A stretch of DNA of 28,375 bases from a virus: positions 1 to 28,375 of IMG/VR virus record IMGVR_UViG_3300008107_000287. One strand, given 5' to 3'. Under the pieces are notes generated by a model that was not told where the DNA came from, made no database searches, and saw only the letters and a list, made by a program, of their open reading frames with translations. Made by a program: the position numbers and the translations under genes. Below are positions 1-9,698 of this stretch, one piece after another (position 1 is the stretch's first letter; each line of letters opens with the position of its first letter).

Positions 1-44
1 AAAAGAAGATGTTATAAGTTTTTTATGTGGATGAATTACTTGCA

Positions 45-470
45 TTAGTTCTGGCCACGTTGAGAAATCTCCTGAACCTTAGCACCAACAAAATGCTTGA
101 TAGATGTAAGTACACTATCTTGGTCAGTTTTAGATAGCATAGTTTTAAATTGTTCAAAGCTGATTGTGTTGAGAAAATCAATTTCGTTGATTTCGCCTTG
201 TTCATCTACCTGACCTTGTGCATTCACTTTACTACCAATGGTAGTGTATCTTCTCCGGATTGGGAATGTTTTGATTTGTGCAGCCTCACCTTGTTGACCG
301 GGTAGTGTTTTTGCAATATCAAAAAGCCTCTGCCCTTGATTGTTTTTCTCATAAATATCAATGTAGATATCTATCTCCCAATCGGCATTAAACTCTAGTT
401 TAAAAACTTCCGCCTCTCTTGGATTACCAGTGATAGGATCGGGTGTAATTTGTACAATTAGTTTGCTCAT
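45..470 (-). CDS. Phage protein of unknown function, end of tail-tip operon
   Basis: A 141-residue protein that I do not recognise. It has no signal peptide or membrane segment. The first 50 residues look beta-rich, and the C-terminal third (from about residue 98) looks helical and polar. It is the last gene of the long minus-strand tail operon visible here and starts 3 nt after the stop of the LamG-like gene, so it is almost certainly co-transcribed with the fibre genes. By position it could be a fibre chaperone, a small tail-tip protein or a fibre attachment protein. None of these is shown by sequence. Confidence 0.75.
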   Translation of the reverse strand: MSKLIVQITPDPITGNPREAEVFKLEFNADWEIDIYIDIYEKNNQGQRLFDIAKTLPGQQGEAAQIKTFPIRRRYTTIGSKVNAQGQVDEQGEINEIDFLNTISFEQFKTMLSKTDQDSVLTSIKHFVGAKVQEISQRGQN

Positions 471-473
471 ATC

Positions 474-1238
474 TTAAAAATTATAGTAAAGTCTTAATCC
501 ATTAACTAGCTTGATAACATCTTGATTGTTTAACTCTGTGTTGAAATAGCTTAGCCGCTTAATTGTAAATCTTGAATAAGAGATTGGTGCACTTCTTACC
601 AAACCACCAATGTACATTCTGTTTGCTCCATTAGTTATTGAGTTATCAAACCATCTTGCTAATGGCGATGTTCCTGATAAGATCAAATCTTGCTGCATGC
701 TGTTTATGTATACAGAAGTCTTCTGTATCGTATAAACCCTAAAAACTGATGTGTCCGTTATTGATAAATCACCACTCATTGTAGAGTTACCAGCAGCTAA
801 TAGCTCTTTGTAAATCCGGTTATTATTAGATGAATCTCTTTTGCCGCAATTAAGAGAGTCGCCATCCGCTACTGCTGTATTACCTTGCGATAAAAACCTT
901 TCAACACTATTAGCTCTATCAAATCTAACCACAGCCATCACTGTACCAGTGGTATCTGTAATAAGATTTGCTGAATGCTCCAAATGATCGTCCACAAACT
1001 GAGCACCAACACCTGCAACAAATGCAGGACGTAAAGATGCTGTTGCTTGTGTAAAGTCACGATCCTGCGAAGTAGCATCAAGTATTGTCTGAATGTTATT
1101 AGAACCGTCCAAAGTTATTGAAGCAAGATTTAGAAAGTCCAAATCCATACCTAATGAAGCAAATTCATTAGGCATAGCTGTAAAAGATCCCAGTAAATCC
1201 GCAGCTTCTATTTCACAACCTGATATCTCTGCTCCCAT
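474..1238 (-). CDS. Putative LamG/concanavalin-like tail adhesin
   Basis: A 254-residue protein with the pattern of a jelly-roll (laminin G / concanavalin-like) lectin domain: alternating hydrophobic strands, a short AVVRFD strand near residue 105, and a C-terminal segment ending in LRLYYNF. Proteins of this kind are common near the tail fibres of Bacteroidetes phages and are thought to bind glycans. The gene lies 1 nt downstream of the 574-residue fibre gene, which supports a role in the adsorption apparatus. The fold is assigned by pattern only. The protein is short enough to be a single-domain receptor-binding or fibre-tip protein. Confidence 0.6.
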   Translation of the reverse strand: MGAEISGCEIEAADLLGSFTAMPNEFASLGMDLDFLNLASITLDGSNNIQTILDATSQDRDFTQATASLRPAFVAGVGAQFVDDHLEHSANLITDTTGTVMAVVRFDRANSVERFLSQGNTAVADGDSLNCGKRDSSNNNRIYKELLAAGNSTMSGDLSITDTSVFRVYTIQKTSVYINSMQQDLILSGTSPLARWFDNSITNGANRMYIGGLVRSAPISYSRFTIKRLSYFNTELNNQDVIKLVNGLRLYYNF

Positions 1239-1239
1239 T

Positions 1240-2964
1240 TTAGATTGGTTCTAGAAGTCTAACAAACGATAATTCATGTATAGTAACTCTAAAGGCTAAA
1301 CCTCCAGAAGTGTTGTTTACAAAGTTGATGTTGATACGCTTGTTAGTGTTATCAGGAACAATGTTCATCACAAAGTCACCGGCTGTTCTTTTAATATCAA
1401 GCACCGTTTGTGATCCAAAATCTTGAACAGTTCCACCACTTATTCTTATCACTGAACCTTCTACAATACCTCTACCTCCAACTCCTGCGTTACTAACACA
1501 TGACCATCTACACTTTACTACAACATACTCTTCATCGGTGTTCATAGGTATGCTGGTTATTAAAGTCGTGCTACCGTTAGCAGCGTTAGCCGTTACCTGA
1601 GCCGGTTGAGTAGTATCGTATGGTATAAGATTGTTGCCCTGTACGTCTAATCTCTGAATAACTCGCAAATTAAATCTTTCATCACCGTCAGTTGTTCTAA
1701 AAGAAGCGTACTCTTTGCCCGACTTGTCTTCGATAATAAAGCCCATCGCTTGATTATCATTTAACTGCATCCTTGAATTGCCTGAAGGCACGGCATCCTT
1801 AACCCTGATAATAAATTGTGTGCCTGGAATACTGAACCTTTTATTATTTAAAAACTCAAACTTTTCACCATCAGAATTTTCAATGTCTAATGATGATGTT
1901 GATCCTAAGTTGTTAATTCCTTTAATTACTAACTTTCTATTAATAAGGTCATATTCTATCCAAGGAATCTTTGTCAGCTGCCCATCGCTTGACCGAATAT
2001 ATACTCCTACGTTCTTACCGCTTTCAATCTGATTAGTTATGGCAAGGTCATTTAGAATTGCGGAGTTAGCTATACCTAATAATCTAAAGTTTGTTCCATC
2101 GAAAACAAGATTATAAATCTGACCTGCAGCAATATCTCCACTTACAAGTGCTGTATTAGTTCTCTTTACTATAGTTCTCGCTCCTAATCCATTTAAGTTG
2201 AGTGTTGGGTTAGTTATAGTACTGGCATTTGTAAACTGAATCGTTACTCTTAGTCCGGCAACATAAGCAGCTGGAGTAGGTGTCACTGTGGCTGTATAAG
2301 TATTAGTGCCAGACGCCACTGCAAAGCCATCAGTAGGGATGTTTGAACCTCCAGCTGAACTGAGAATAAACCCAGCCGTTGCACTAATAGCAAGAAGCAC
2401 AGGTAAAGGGCTTACTGTCGTAACTATGGTACCTGAATTGTTAACATGGTACAATGCTCCTGGTGTAAGTCCACTCAAGTTATCGATGTATCCAGCGAGA
2501 ACAAGCTCGAAGGTGTTTGCATCTATAACCGTTCTAACAATTCCAATAGGCTTCTGGGTGGAGGTGTTTGATACCTTTACATAAGCACCACTGTTATCAA
2601 TTGTGATAACATCTTTTGCCACAAACCCGTGTGCAGTTTTACTCAGTGTTTTGCGCAAAGAATCAACTTCTGTTGCCACAACTGTTTCAGGGCTTACCTC
2701 TGTCCAAAAGGCATTCTCATTAGGTATGTTCCCAGTGTTTGCGTTCTGTAAAGATTTCCAAAATTTAAGATTCCACTCAACAATAAAGTCGATTGTATAT
2801 GGTTCTTCAGGGTCCCATACAGGCACAGATTTACCGCTTAATAAAGTGGCAATCTTTATTCGTACAATCTTATTTAACACTGGTGAGTACACTAAGAACT
2901 CATCGTTTGCTTCTGCTCCTGGTTTAAGGTCCAGTGTGTTGGGGTATATTACTGTAAAGCTCAT
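1240..2964 (-). CDS. Tail fibre protein with a carbohydrate-binding-like N-terminal module
   Basis: A 574-residue beta-rich protein. Residues about 48-92 contain evenly spaced aromatic residues (VWDPEEPYT, EWNLKFWKSL, NAFWTEV), which resembles small chitin/cellulose-binding modules of the CBM5/12 type found in many phage fibres. Residues 210-310 are Thr/Asn-rich strand repeats, and the C-terminal part looks like a beta-sandwich. It overlaps the end of the upstream 701-residue tail gene by 4 nt (ATGA) and is followed by the LamG-like gene. The role as a receptor-binding fibre is inferred from composition and context. Confidence 0.65.
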   Translation of the reverse strand: MSFTVIYPNTLDLKPGAEANDEFLVYSPVLNKIVRIKIATLLSGKSVPVWDPEEPYTIDFIVEWNLKFWKSLQNANTGNIPNENAFWTEVSPETVVATEVDSLRKTLSKTAHGFVAKDVITIDNSGAYVKVSNTSTQKPIGIVRTVIDANTFELVLAGYIDNLSGLTPGALYHVNNSGTIVTTVSPLPVLLAISATAGFILSSAGGSNIPTDGFAVASGTNTYTATVTPTPAAYVAGLRVTIQFTNASTITNPTLNLNGLGARTIVKRTNTALVSGDIAAGQIYNLVFDGTNFRLLGIANSAILNDLAITNQIESGKNVGVYIRSSDGQLTKIPWIEYDLINRKLVIKGINNLGSTSSLDIENSDGEKFEFLNNKRFSIPGTQFIIRVKDAVPSGNSRMQLNDNQAMGFIIEDKSGKEYASFRTTDGDERFNLRVIQRLDVQGNNLIPYDTTQPAQVTANAANGSTTLITSIPMNTDEEYVVVKCRWSCVSNAGVGGRGIVEGSVIRISGGTVQDFGSQTVLDIKRTAGDFVMNIVPDNTNKRININFVNNTSGGLAFRVTIHELSFVRLLEPI

Positions 2965-5066
2965 GGCACACCTAATAATGATTCGTTTGTTCCTAAAACA
3001 TCTATATCTGCCTGACCGGAGTCATGACTATTTTCACTCATAAATTCTACTTGCTGTATCTTAGCTTTTCCGTTGCCAAGTCCATCGTTTTGGAAATATT
3101 CAGGCTCAAATCCTTCTTCTGATTGATACTCAACTCCATTAATTCTAAACCAATCATGAGCCATGGCTAATCTTATCTTTTCAAGTAGATATGGAGGTAA
3201 ATCATACACAAAAAGCTGCGGGTTTCTGGTGACAATTTCCTCTACCTTTATTAGCCTGGCATTTGAATCTCTGTAGGTCGTGTTTTCTCCTCCTGGTAAT
3301 GGCCACTTTAACTCACCAGTTACTCTTATCTTGTGAACAATGCCTGTAGTGTAATCTATCTTAAATGCGCTATCATAATTCTTGTATTCTATTAGTACAT
3401 GATCATCGTGTGAAGCTTTAATGCTAATAGGCTCTGATACTGCTTTGTAATCTGCAAATTGAGCATCGGTACCAACTACTTCAATGTAGTATTCGCCAAC
3501 ACCATAAACAGACCAATTGACTGTAAACTCATAAACGTCAAATTCTTCAAGATTAAAAACAGTTGTCAAATCTCCTGATAAAATTGATGATGGGCTTGTC
3601 CACACTTTGTTTAAAATCAATACTTCATAACCTGCTGCAGCTGCAAATCCTTGTCTGATATCCTGAATTTCGTAAGTGCCATTTAAGGATGCTTGGTTCG
3701 CTATCGTTACAGTCTGACCAATCTGATAAATCAACGGTAAACCATTGTTAAAGAATACCTGTATCTGACCACTACCAAGGTTAGCAAAGAATGCTGAACG
3801 TGTATCAGACTTATCGATATAACTCAGTCTTTTAAATGGTAGTATGGTGCCAACAAGGTTGTCGTTTGCTTTATTGTAAACTCTGACTTGATTATTTACA
3901 TAAGAGCTTCTAAACTGAATAACACTTGTATCATTTAGTTCTAAAGATTGATTGTAATCGCATTGCATTACGCCCGGATATTGCTGCTGAGCGAACAACA
4001 CATTATCAAAATTCTGTAAGTCGTTGTTTTCAACAACAAAACGTAACCCATTTACAATTGGGAATTCGACAAATCTTTTCTTGTATCTTAATACATTCAC
4101 AATGCGTGTTTCTTCACATCCAATGTTATCGATTACTTTAACTATGTATTGACCAGGTTCTAAATTTGTAAATATAGGACTAGACTGATAGGTACTGCCG
4201 TTATCGATAGAATAGCTTATTGGCGCGTTAGAGCTTGTTGCCAGAATGTTTATTGATCCGTTGTCACCAAAGCTTGATTGCTCATGTACAAGATTAACAG
4301 TAACAATAGCAAGGTCGCAAGAAACCGAATTGCCCACAATTACATTTCTACTAACGATACAGGATGTATAATCTTTGTATCGCACCTGAAGGTTATATGT
4401 GTTAGCTGTTAAACCTGTAAATGTTGGACTATTTTGCCATGCTCCTGCGCCTAATCTGTACTCAACAGGAGCTCGAACGTTGATAAGGTTAAGTACATTA
4501 ATTTGCCCGTTAGATCCATTGGCAGGAACTGTAGTTACTGCGCCAATAGCTAAATCGCAAGTAATGCTATCAAAACCAATGGTAAACTGAATTAGCTCTG
4601 AACATGAAGGTACATAACCAAAAACGGTCCAATCATTTACTCGTACTAAAACTTCATACTGACCAGGTGCCAAGTTGGCAAAGCTGTTAGAGTTCTGGTA
4701 GGTAATACCATCAATCGTAAAATCTATTATCTGCCAAATAGGATCAAATCCTGTAACATTAATTACTACAGAACCATCCGATGTATTTTCAAAAGTTGCA
4801 TTAGATGTATTGGCTGTAACATTTAAGCTACCACATCCACTGCTTACACTTACAAATGATGCGTATGGAGCTATGTTTTGCGCAATTAGAAATCCTATTA
4901 CAACAGTAGGGAAAGGTCTTATCTCTGCTAGTATACCTGTACTTGGTATAGCTGATGATGTCAACAAAACTGTGTGGCTAACAATCTGTCCTGTCTGATC
5001 ATTATAGACTATCTGTACATCTCTACCGATCGATTGATTAAGATATATTATAGTTTGGTTGGCCAT
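2961..5066 (-). CDS. Large tail-tip protein with three SprB/Ig-like repeats
   Basis: A 701-residue protein. Residues about 78-165, 170-245 and 250-325 form three related units, each starting near a Cys (CGSLNV, CDLAIG, CDLAIV) and containing the core FxNLxPGQY or FTGLTANTY followed by a V-x-V strand. This matches the SprB-type repeat of Bacteroidetes surface adhesins. The C-terminal half is a mixed alpha/beta tail domain. The start overlaps the stop of the 688-residue gene by 1 nt. Position after the tape measure and one further gene suggests a baseplate or tail-tip component that carries host-like adhesive domains. Exact role unknown. Confidence 0.65.
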   Translation of the reverse strand: MANQTIIYLNQSIGRDVQIVYNDQTGQIVSHTVLLTSSAIPSTGILAEIRPFPTVVIGFLIAQNIAPYASFVSVSSGCGSLNVTANTSNATFENTSDGSVVINVTGFDPIWQIIDFTIDGITYQNSNSFANLAPGQYEVLVRVNDWTVFGYVPSCSELIQFTIGFDSITCDLAIGAVTTVPANGSNGQINVLNLINVRAPVEYRLGAGAWQNSPTFTGLTANTYNLQVRYKDYTSCIVSRNVIVGNSVSCDLAIVTVNLVHEQSSFGDNGSINILATSSNAPISYSIDNGSTYQSSPIFTNLEPGQYIVKVIDNIGCEETRIVNVLRYKKRFVEFPIVNGLRFVVENNDLQNFDNVLFAQQQYPGVMQCDYNQSLELNDTSVIQFRSSYVNNQVRVYNKANDNLVGTILPFKRLSYIDKSDTRSAFFANLGSGQIQVFFNNGLPLIYQIGQTVTIANQASLNGTYEIQDIRQGFAAAAGYEVLILNKVWTSPSSILSGDLTTVFNLEEFDVYEFTVNWSVYGVGEYYIEVVGTDAQFADYKAVSEPISIKASHDDHVLIEYKNYDSAFKIDYTTGIVHKIRVTGELKWPLPGGENTTYRDSNARLIKVEEIVTRNPQLFVYDLPPYLLEKIRLAMAHDWFRINGVEYQSEEGFEPEYFQNDGLGNGKAKIQQVEFMSENSHDSGQADIDVLGTNESLLGVP

Positions 5067-7132
5067 TACAAGTTTGCTTTTAAAAGTTTAAATGATGTAA
5101 GCTCGCTGTCTGCTTCAGGATCTATCTTCACTACATAGCCTTTCTTTCTTGTCTTACCATCGGCAGAAAACTCTATATATCCATAAGGATTATCCTCTAA
5201 AGCTTGCTGGTACTCTTGCTTAAAAGGTGCTTTAAAACTGTAGAACTCCGGTATCCATAAAGGCTTACCAAGTGAAGCTACTGGCACTGTAGTCTCATTT
5301 ACCAAAGTGCCTCCTGTTAAAGTTGTTTGTAAGCGAGTGTTTCCTTCACCAAAAGCGAGGTTGATGTTTGCTGAATCGCGCTTAAAAAGTCCTGATCGGA
5401 TCATCTGCCCATTACGCAGTATACAGCGCATAGGGCTTAGCCTAGCGTTATAAACAGTGGCCGGATCAATTACATTACTAATGGTTATACCAGCGTTTTT
5501 TTCAGGTTCGTAATCTGCGCCTTCGCGAATAAGCTGCACAACAAAATTGAAGTTATCTCTATCTTCATCAGTCGTAGAACCAAGTGTTACAGGCTTTCTT
5601 CTTACAAACTCAATAGTGTAACCGGATGCAATAATTGCACTCATCATTTGTAACCTGCGCTTTACTTGCGTAATAGGTAATACAAACTCTCGCGTAGAAT
5701 TAAACTCGTCCAGGTTGTTTACAAACTCATTGTTCCATTCCGGATACTTAAAGATTAGTTCGTTGTAGTATAATTCATCAGCAACTTCTTTTTCTATATC
5801 ACGCACAAAGTCAATGGTGCAAATCTTAGTAGGGTTGTAGAAGTAATCCAATTTCTCAACAACAACAGTTTCAATACCATTGATGTACTGAATACCCACG
5901 CCTATTCCGTCAATAGCCTGAAATGATTCTAGAAGGTCTTTAAAGTTGATGTAAACCGGGTTATCTGTTATATTAAATCCACGGATAGACTTACCTGAAT
6001 GAATAGATCTTATCGCACCTTCACCATCTTGTGCGTAGCCTCTATCGGTTCTTCCAAAGTAGTTACTTCTAAACCTGTTGGTTGGTACAGATAAGTTTTT
6101 AGTTACGACTCTTTCGAAAGCTTCATATAACAATACACCCTTTGCAAAGCTGGCAGGAAAAGTTGTTAGGCCAGTAATGTTGATAGCTGTTAACATTCCA
6201 TCAACCACAGGTTCAAGAAATGGATTGAAAAGCGTTAAGAAGTTTACAGTGTTTGAGCCAGAGCCAATGATAGAAGTAACTTCCAATACGCCATAAATGT
6301 AAATTTCATCTTCGGGCTGTAAGGTTCTATTAACAACTCCGCTCTGCGCGCCATTTAAAATTGAGCCACCACTAACAGTTTGAGTAGTGCCTATTTGAGT
6401 AGTTGTGTAGCCTCCTGTTTTACCTGTAGTTATGTACCACTTAACATTCCAGATTCTATCTAAGGAAGAGGTGAAAGTGTATTGAATAGTAAAGTTAAAG
6501 GTGTACTGGCCTCCTTCTTTTAAAAGGTAGTTGTACTTGGCAAATGCTACCGGGTCTAAAGCTGAGAATCCGGGATCGTATTCAAACAACTCAGCTAAAT
6601 CATTTTCTTTGTTAGCGCGTATAGGCAAGCTTACATAGTGCGTGCCAACATTAAGATTACCTACTCCGTTTTCATTGATAAGTGAGTTGCTTACTCGCTT
6701 TATTGTTCTGGAGTGAAGTGGTATATCTAAAGTGCCATTCTCTGAAATGTTTTGCTTTATGTCCTGGCTATTTTTGAAAAGCTGAGTAAAGCCAGTCTGA
6801 TCGACATTGCATTCTGCTGTAGTTGGCGTAACTTTTAACTTAGTTAAATTTAATCTGCCGGTATAATACACATCCCAATACCTGGTGACTTCATTTTTTC
6901 TGTAGATGATTAATGTAATGTTGGCTTCAATGCCAAGTGTCTCATATCGCGAGGCAATGAAATCTCTACCATCTTTAATAAACTTTAACTTAGGAGAGTA
7001 AGAGAACATCACACCGTGCGTTTTCATATCACGTTCCAGTGTACGGCCTAGTGAGTCCCATCCAAGAGGATCATACTTCAGCTTTTGCTTAGTTTTTAAA
7101 TCAGGGCTATATAGGTAGTAACGAAAGAGCAT
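5066..7132 (-). CDS. Large tail protein downstream of tape measure (distal tail/hub candidate)
   Basis: A 688-residue protein starting LFRYYLYSPDL. It is encoded directly after the tape measure gene, sharing 1 nt with it. In long-tailed phages this slot usually holds the distal tail protein or tail hub, and this length with an aromatic, beta-rich N-terminus fits a fused distal-tail/hub protein. Related proteins occur in Bacteroidetes phages next to the tape measure. I see no peptidase or lysozyme motif. The assignment rests on gene order and general composition, not on a catalytic signature. Confidence 0.6.
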   Translation of the reverse strand: MLFRYYLYSPDLKTKQKLKYDPLGWDSLGRTLERDMKTHGVMFSYSPKLKFIKDGRDFIASRYETLGIEANITLIIYRKNEVTRYWDVYYTGRLNLTKLKVTPTTAECNVDQTGFTQLFKNSQDIKQNISENGTLDIPLHSRTIKRVSNSLINENGVGNLNVGTHYVSLPIRANKENDLAELFEYDPGFSALDPVAFAKYNYLLKEGGQYTFNFTIQYTFTSSLDRIWNVKWYITTGKTGGYTTTQIGTTQTVSGGSILNGAQSGVVNRTLQPEDEIYIYGVLEVTSIIGSGSNTVNFLTLFNPFLEPVVDGMLTAINITGLTTFPASFAKGVLLYEAFERVVTKNLSVPTNRFRSNYFGRTDRGYAQDGEGAIRSIHSGKSIRGFNITDNPVYINFKDLLESFQAIDGIGVGIQYINGIETVVVEKLDYFYNPTKICTIDFVRDIEKEVADELYYNELIFKYPEWNNEFVNNLDEFNSTREFVLPITQVKRRLQMMSAIIASGYTIEFVRRKPVTLGSTTDEDRDNFNFVVQLIREGADYEPEKNAGITISNVIDPATVYNARLSPMRCILRNGQMIRSGLFKRDSANINLAFGEGNTRLQTTLTGGTLVNETTVPVASLGKPLWIPEFYSFKAPFKQEYQQALEDNPYGYIEFSADGKTRKKGYVVKIDPEADSELTSFKLLKANL

Positions 7133-9405
7133 TAGAATTTATAGCGATTACTTACATACTGAGACCATTGATTATTTTTTCTGGACCATGCTCTGAAACC
7201 ATTTTCATTAATGTCAATGTGCATTTCCTTCTTACCTTCGATTGCTTTGCGTGTTAAACGCATCTCTGAAATCAATTCACTGGAGTCACTAATGGTTTTA
7301 CTCTGGAACAAATCACCTCTAAGATTTACCGGAATGTTTTTATCTACTAGATTCTTCAACTCCATAAGAGTTAGGTCTTCCTCTATCAACGGCTTTAATA
7401 ACCAACCAAACTTTTGAGATTGCTTTGCCGGCACAACGGATTCGTGCGGTGAAAGCATGGCCATGATGCTATCTGATGTTGGTGTACCTGGACCTTGTAA
7501 GTCGTATACACCTTTAGCAAATTTTGGTAATGGTCTTGATGAAACAATTGCAGCTTGTGCAGCTCCTGTAAAGCCAATAGCTACAGATAGTGGAACATTG
7601 GGAGGAACTGAAGCTAATGCAGCCATCACACCTTGCGCAGTGTTTACCAAGATATTAAACAAGGCTTGGTCTTTATCACTTTGTGCTTGCTTCTGTTTTA
7701 ACTTTCGCTGCTCTTCATCGTACTTTCTGTTGATACGCTTTTTTGCTTCAGCGTTATCACCGGCAAGTTCTATTTCACGGTTACGGGCCATCTCTAGCGA
7801 TTGCATTTCAGCTTCAAAACGTGCCTGGTCTAATTCAAACAACTCGTTAGCTAAACCTTGCGCAGCATCTCTAACATAGTCGTTAAACTCCAATCTGTTC
7901 TGGAGCATACCATCAAGAAAATCTTTATCCTCTTTTAACTTTTTTTCACGGTCTTTTGTCAGAGAATCATTAGATTCTTTCATCTGCTTTTCATCTTCCT
8001 CTGCAAACTCTCGTTGAGCATCACGAAGACTTTCTTCTATCGACTGCTGAATCCGTAACTCAGTATTTCTTTCTTCTAAAAGTTTATTAAGTCGTTCTTG
8101 TTTTTTTGCTAATTCTTCTGCGATTCTGGCTTCCTCAATTTCTCTATCTACTACACCATCCCATTCTTTATTAGCTTTTTCAAATTCTTGCCTTTTCCTT
8201 TTTAAGGCATCAGTCTCTTTGGCTAGTTTGTCAGCTTCTTCAGCATCTTTTTTTGCTTGCGCTGCTGCTTCAATTCCTTTTTTGTAATCTGCAATTAATA
8301 AAAGAGCTTCGCCTATAATTTTTACATCCCGTTGATTCTGTTGATACCTTTTATAACTTGCATTACCCCAGTCTTTTTCTGCTTTTACATTTTCAATTTG
8401 AGCTTCAACTTTTCTTTTGTAAAGTAAATTCAGATAAGCTTCCTGTTCACCAAGGCTTTTCTTTGCTTTGAATTCTTCAAAAACTGAGTTTGCAATTCTT
8501 GTTTGTGTTTCAGAATTTCTTTGTTCGGTTGTTTTAACTAAATCAGTTGCAATCTTTAAAGCTTCATCAAGTAAAGTTACAGTGCCACTTAAGGCTCCTT
8601 TATTACCATCACCAAGTGTCCTTAAAAATGTGTCCCAAGAATCCCCTAGGTTTGATATTCTCCCTCCAAGAGTTTTGGATATTGCTGCCATACTTCCCGA
8701 AACTCCGCTTGCATCACCAAGACTTAATATGTAGTTTCTTATTTCCTCAGCAGTTCCTTTTACGGTTGTTTGTAAGCCTTTAAATGTAAATGTTACGTTA
8801 TCACCTTCCTTACGTGCTCTGATACCAAACTCCTTTAAACGTTCAAATTCTAAAGTTTGTGCATCAATAATGGCTTCTGTTAACTGATCAAAGTCTTTTC
8901 CTGTAGAGGCTGCTAAGTCACCAAGTTTTGTAAGTTCATTGTTGGTTGGAACAAATCCTTGGTTAGCGAGCTTTACAAAAGAGTTGGTGAGTTGCTGAAC
9001 ACTGAATGGAGTTTTACTGGCAAAACTTTCAATTGCACGTAATGTCTGTTGTGCAGCACTCTTTGAACCTAGTGTGTTGGTTAATACTGCTTCAGCTTTT
9101 TGAAATTCTGCAGTAATGTCAATGACAGCCTTGCCAAAAGCTATTACCCTGTCGATGGCAAACGCAGCTACTACAGCTCCTCCTAGCTTTTTTACACCAC
9201 TACTTACAAAGTTATCCATGCTCTGGTTAACCTTGTTGATCTGGTTAGGTCCTTCCTGGCCGACCTTCTTTAGTTGTTTTTCAATGTCAGCAATTTCCTT
9301 TTCAGTAAGGTTAGCTTCCTTACCTGCTTTCTGTAACAAGCCAATAAGTTTGTCGAGATTTTTCCCGTCAAGTGGTATGCGTAAAGGAAAATCTATGCCA
9401 CTCAT
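7132..9405 (-). CDS. Tail tape measure protein
   Basis: A 757-residue protein that sets tail length and is packed inside the tail tube. Residues about 95-245 carry the conserved tape-measure N-terminal region (FQKAEAVLTNTLGSK, then FASKTPFSVQQL and LAASTGKDFDQL). Residues about 360-600 are charged coiled coil rich in E and K. Near the C-terminus a hydrophobic stretch (GVMAALASVPPNVPLSVAIG) is followed by a G/P-rich segment (LPKFAKGVYDLQGPGTPTSD), which is typical of Bacteroidetes phage tape measures. The start ATG overlaps the TGA of the frameshift extension upstream as ATGA, the usual chaperone/tape-measure junction. Confidence 0.92.
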   Translation of the reverse strand: MSGIDFPLRIPLDGKNLDKLIGLLQKAGKEANLTEKEIADIEKQLKKVGQEGPNQINKVNQSMDNFVSSGVKKLGGAVVAAFAIDRVIAFGKAVIDITAEFQKAEAVLTNTLGSKSAAQQTLRAIESFASKTPFSVQQLTNSFVKLANQGFVPTNNELTKLGDLAASTGKDFDQLTEAIIDAQTLEFERLKEFGIRARKEGDNVTFTFKGLQTTVKGTAEEIRNYILSLGDASGVSGSMAAISKTLGGRISNLGDSWDTFLRTLGDGNKGALSGTVTLLDEALKIATDLVKTTEQRNSETQTRIANSVFEEFKAKKSLGEQEAYLNLLYKRKVEAQIENVKAEKDWGNASYKRYQQNQRDVKIIGEALLLIADYKKGIEAAAQAKKDAEEADKLAKETDALKRKRQEFEKANKEWDGVVDREIEEARIAEELAKKQERLNKLLEERNTELRIQQSIEESLRDAQREFAEEDEKQMKESNDSLTKDREKKLKEDKDFLDGMLQNRLEFNDYVRDAAQGLANELFELDQARFEAEMQSLEMARNREIELAGDNAEAKKRINRKYDEEQRKLKQKQAQSDKDQALFNILVNTAQGVMAALASVPPNVPLSVAIGFTGAAQAAIVSSRPLPKFAKGVYDLQGPGTPTSDSIMAMLSPHESVVPAKQSQKFGWLLKPLIEEDLTLMELKNLVDKNIPVNLRGDLFQSKTISDSSELISEMRLTRKAIEGKKEMHIDINENGFRAWSRKNNQWSQYVSNRYKF

Positions 9406-9698
9406 TTGCTTTTTTGCTGTCGTTGTAGTTTGTCTGCGCCTTCAAGCCAGATGTAGTAAGCTTCATTGGTTTTACTTTTTACATCACTTGCTTTATCTCC
9501 TGTAACCAGGCACATTCTCATTACAGTATTTTCAAAACTTATTAAGTTGTCGTGTCTGTTTTTTCGAAAAGCATCTGGCGATAAGCCTTTAGCTTGACCG
9601 CGCTTTGTTTCAAATATTTTAGCATGTCGTCTGGTGATTGCTCTCCAGTGGTTTTGAAACCTTTCCGCAATAGCCTGTCGAAAAAAAAACCTTGATCT
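9402..9698 (-). CDS. -1 frame extension of the tail-assembly chaperone (T-like part of a G-T fusion)
   Basis: The -1 frame relative to the 203-residue gene opens after a TAA at 9699-9701, just upstream of the T9 run, and stays open to the TGA overlapping the tape-measure ATG. After the slip it encodes about 92 residues, beginning RQAIAERFQNHWRAITRR and ending LEGADKLQRQQKSK. The segment is rich in basic and aromatic residues and looks like a real protein. An internal ATG would give only a 39-residue protein with no clear purpose. By analogy with lambda gpGT and many other long-tailed phages, it should be made as the C-terminal part of a ~250-residue frameshift product that binds the tape measure during tail assembly. 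Confidence 0.75.
   Translation of the reverse strand, partial: RSRFFFRQAIAERFQNHWRAITRRHAKIFETKRGQAKGLSPDAFRKNRHDNLISFENTVMRMCLVTGDKASDVKSKTNEAYYIWLEGADKLQRQQKSK

Noticed and set aside
9681-9689. T9 run as a sequencing or assembly error
   Set aside because: Cannot be fully excluded, but a slippery run exactly where the -1 frame opens, in the gene before the tape measure, fits a known programmed event better.
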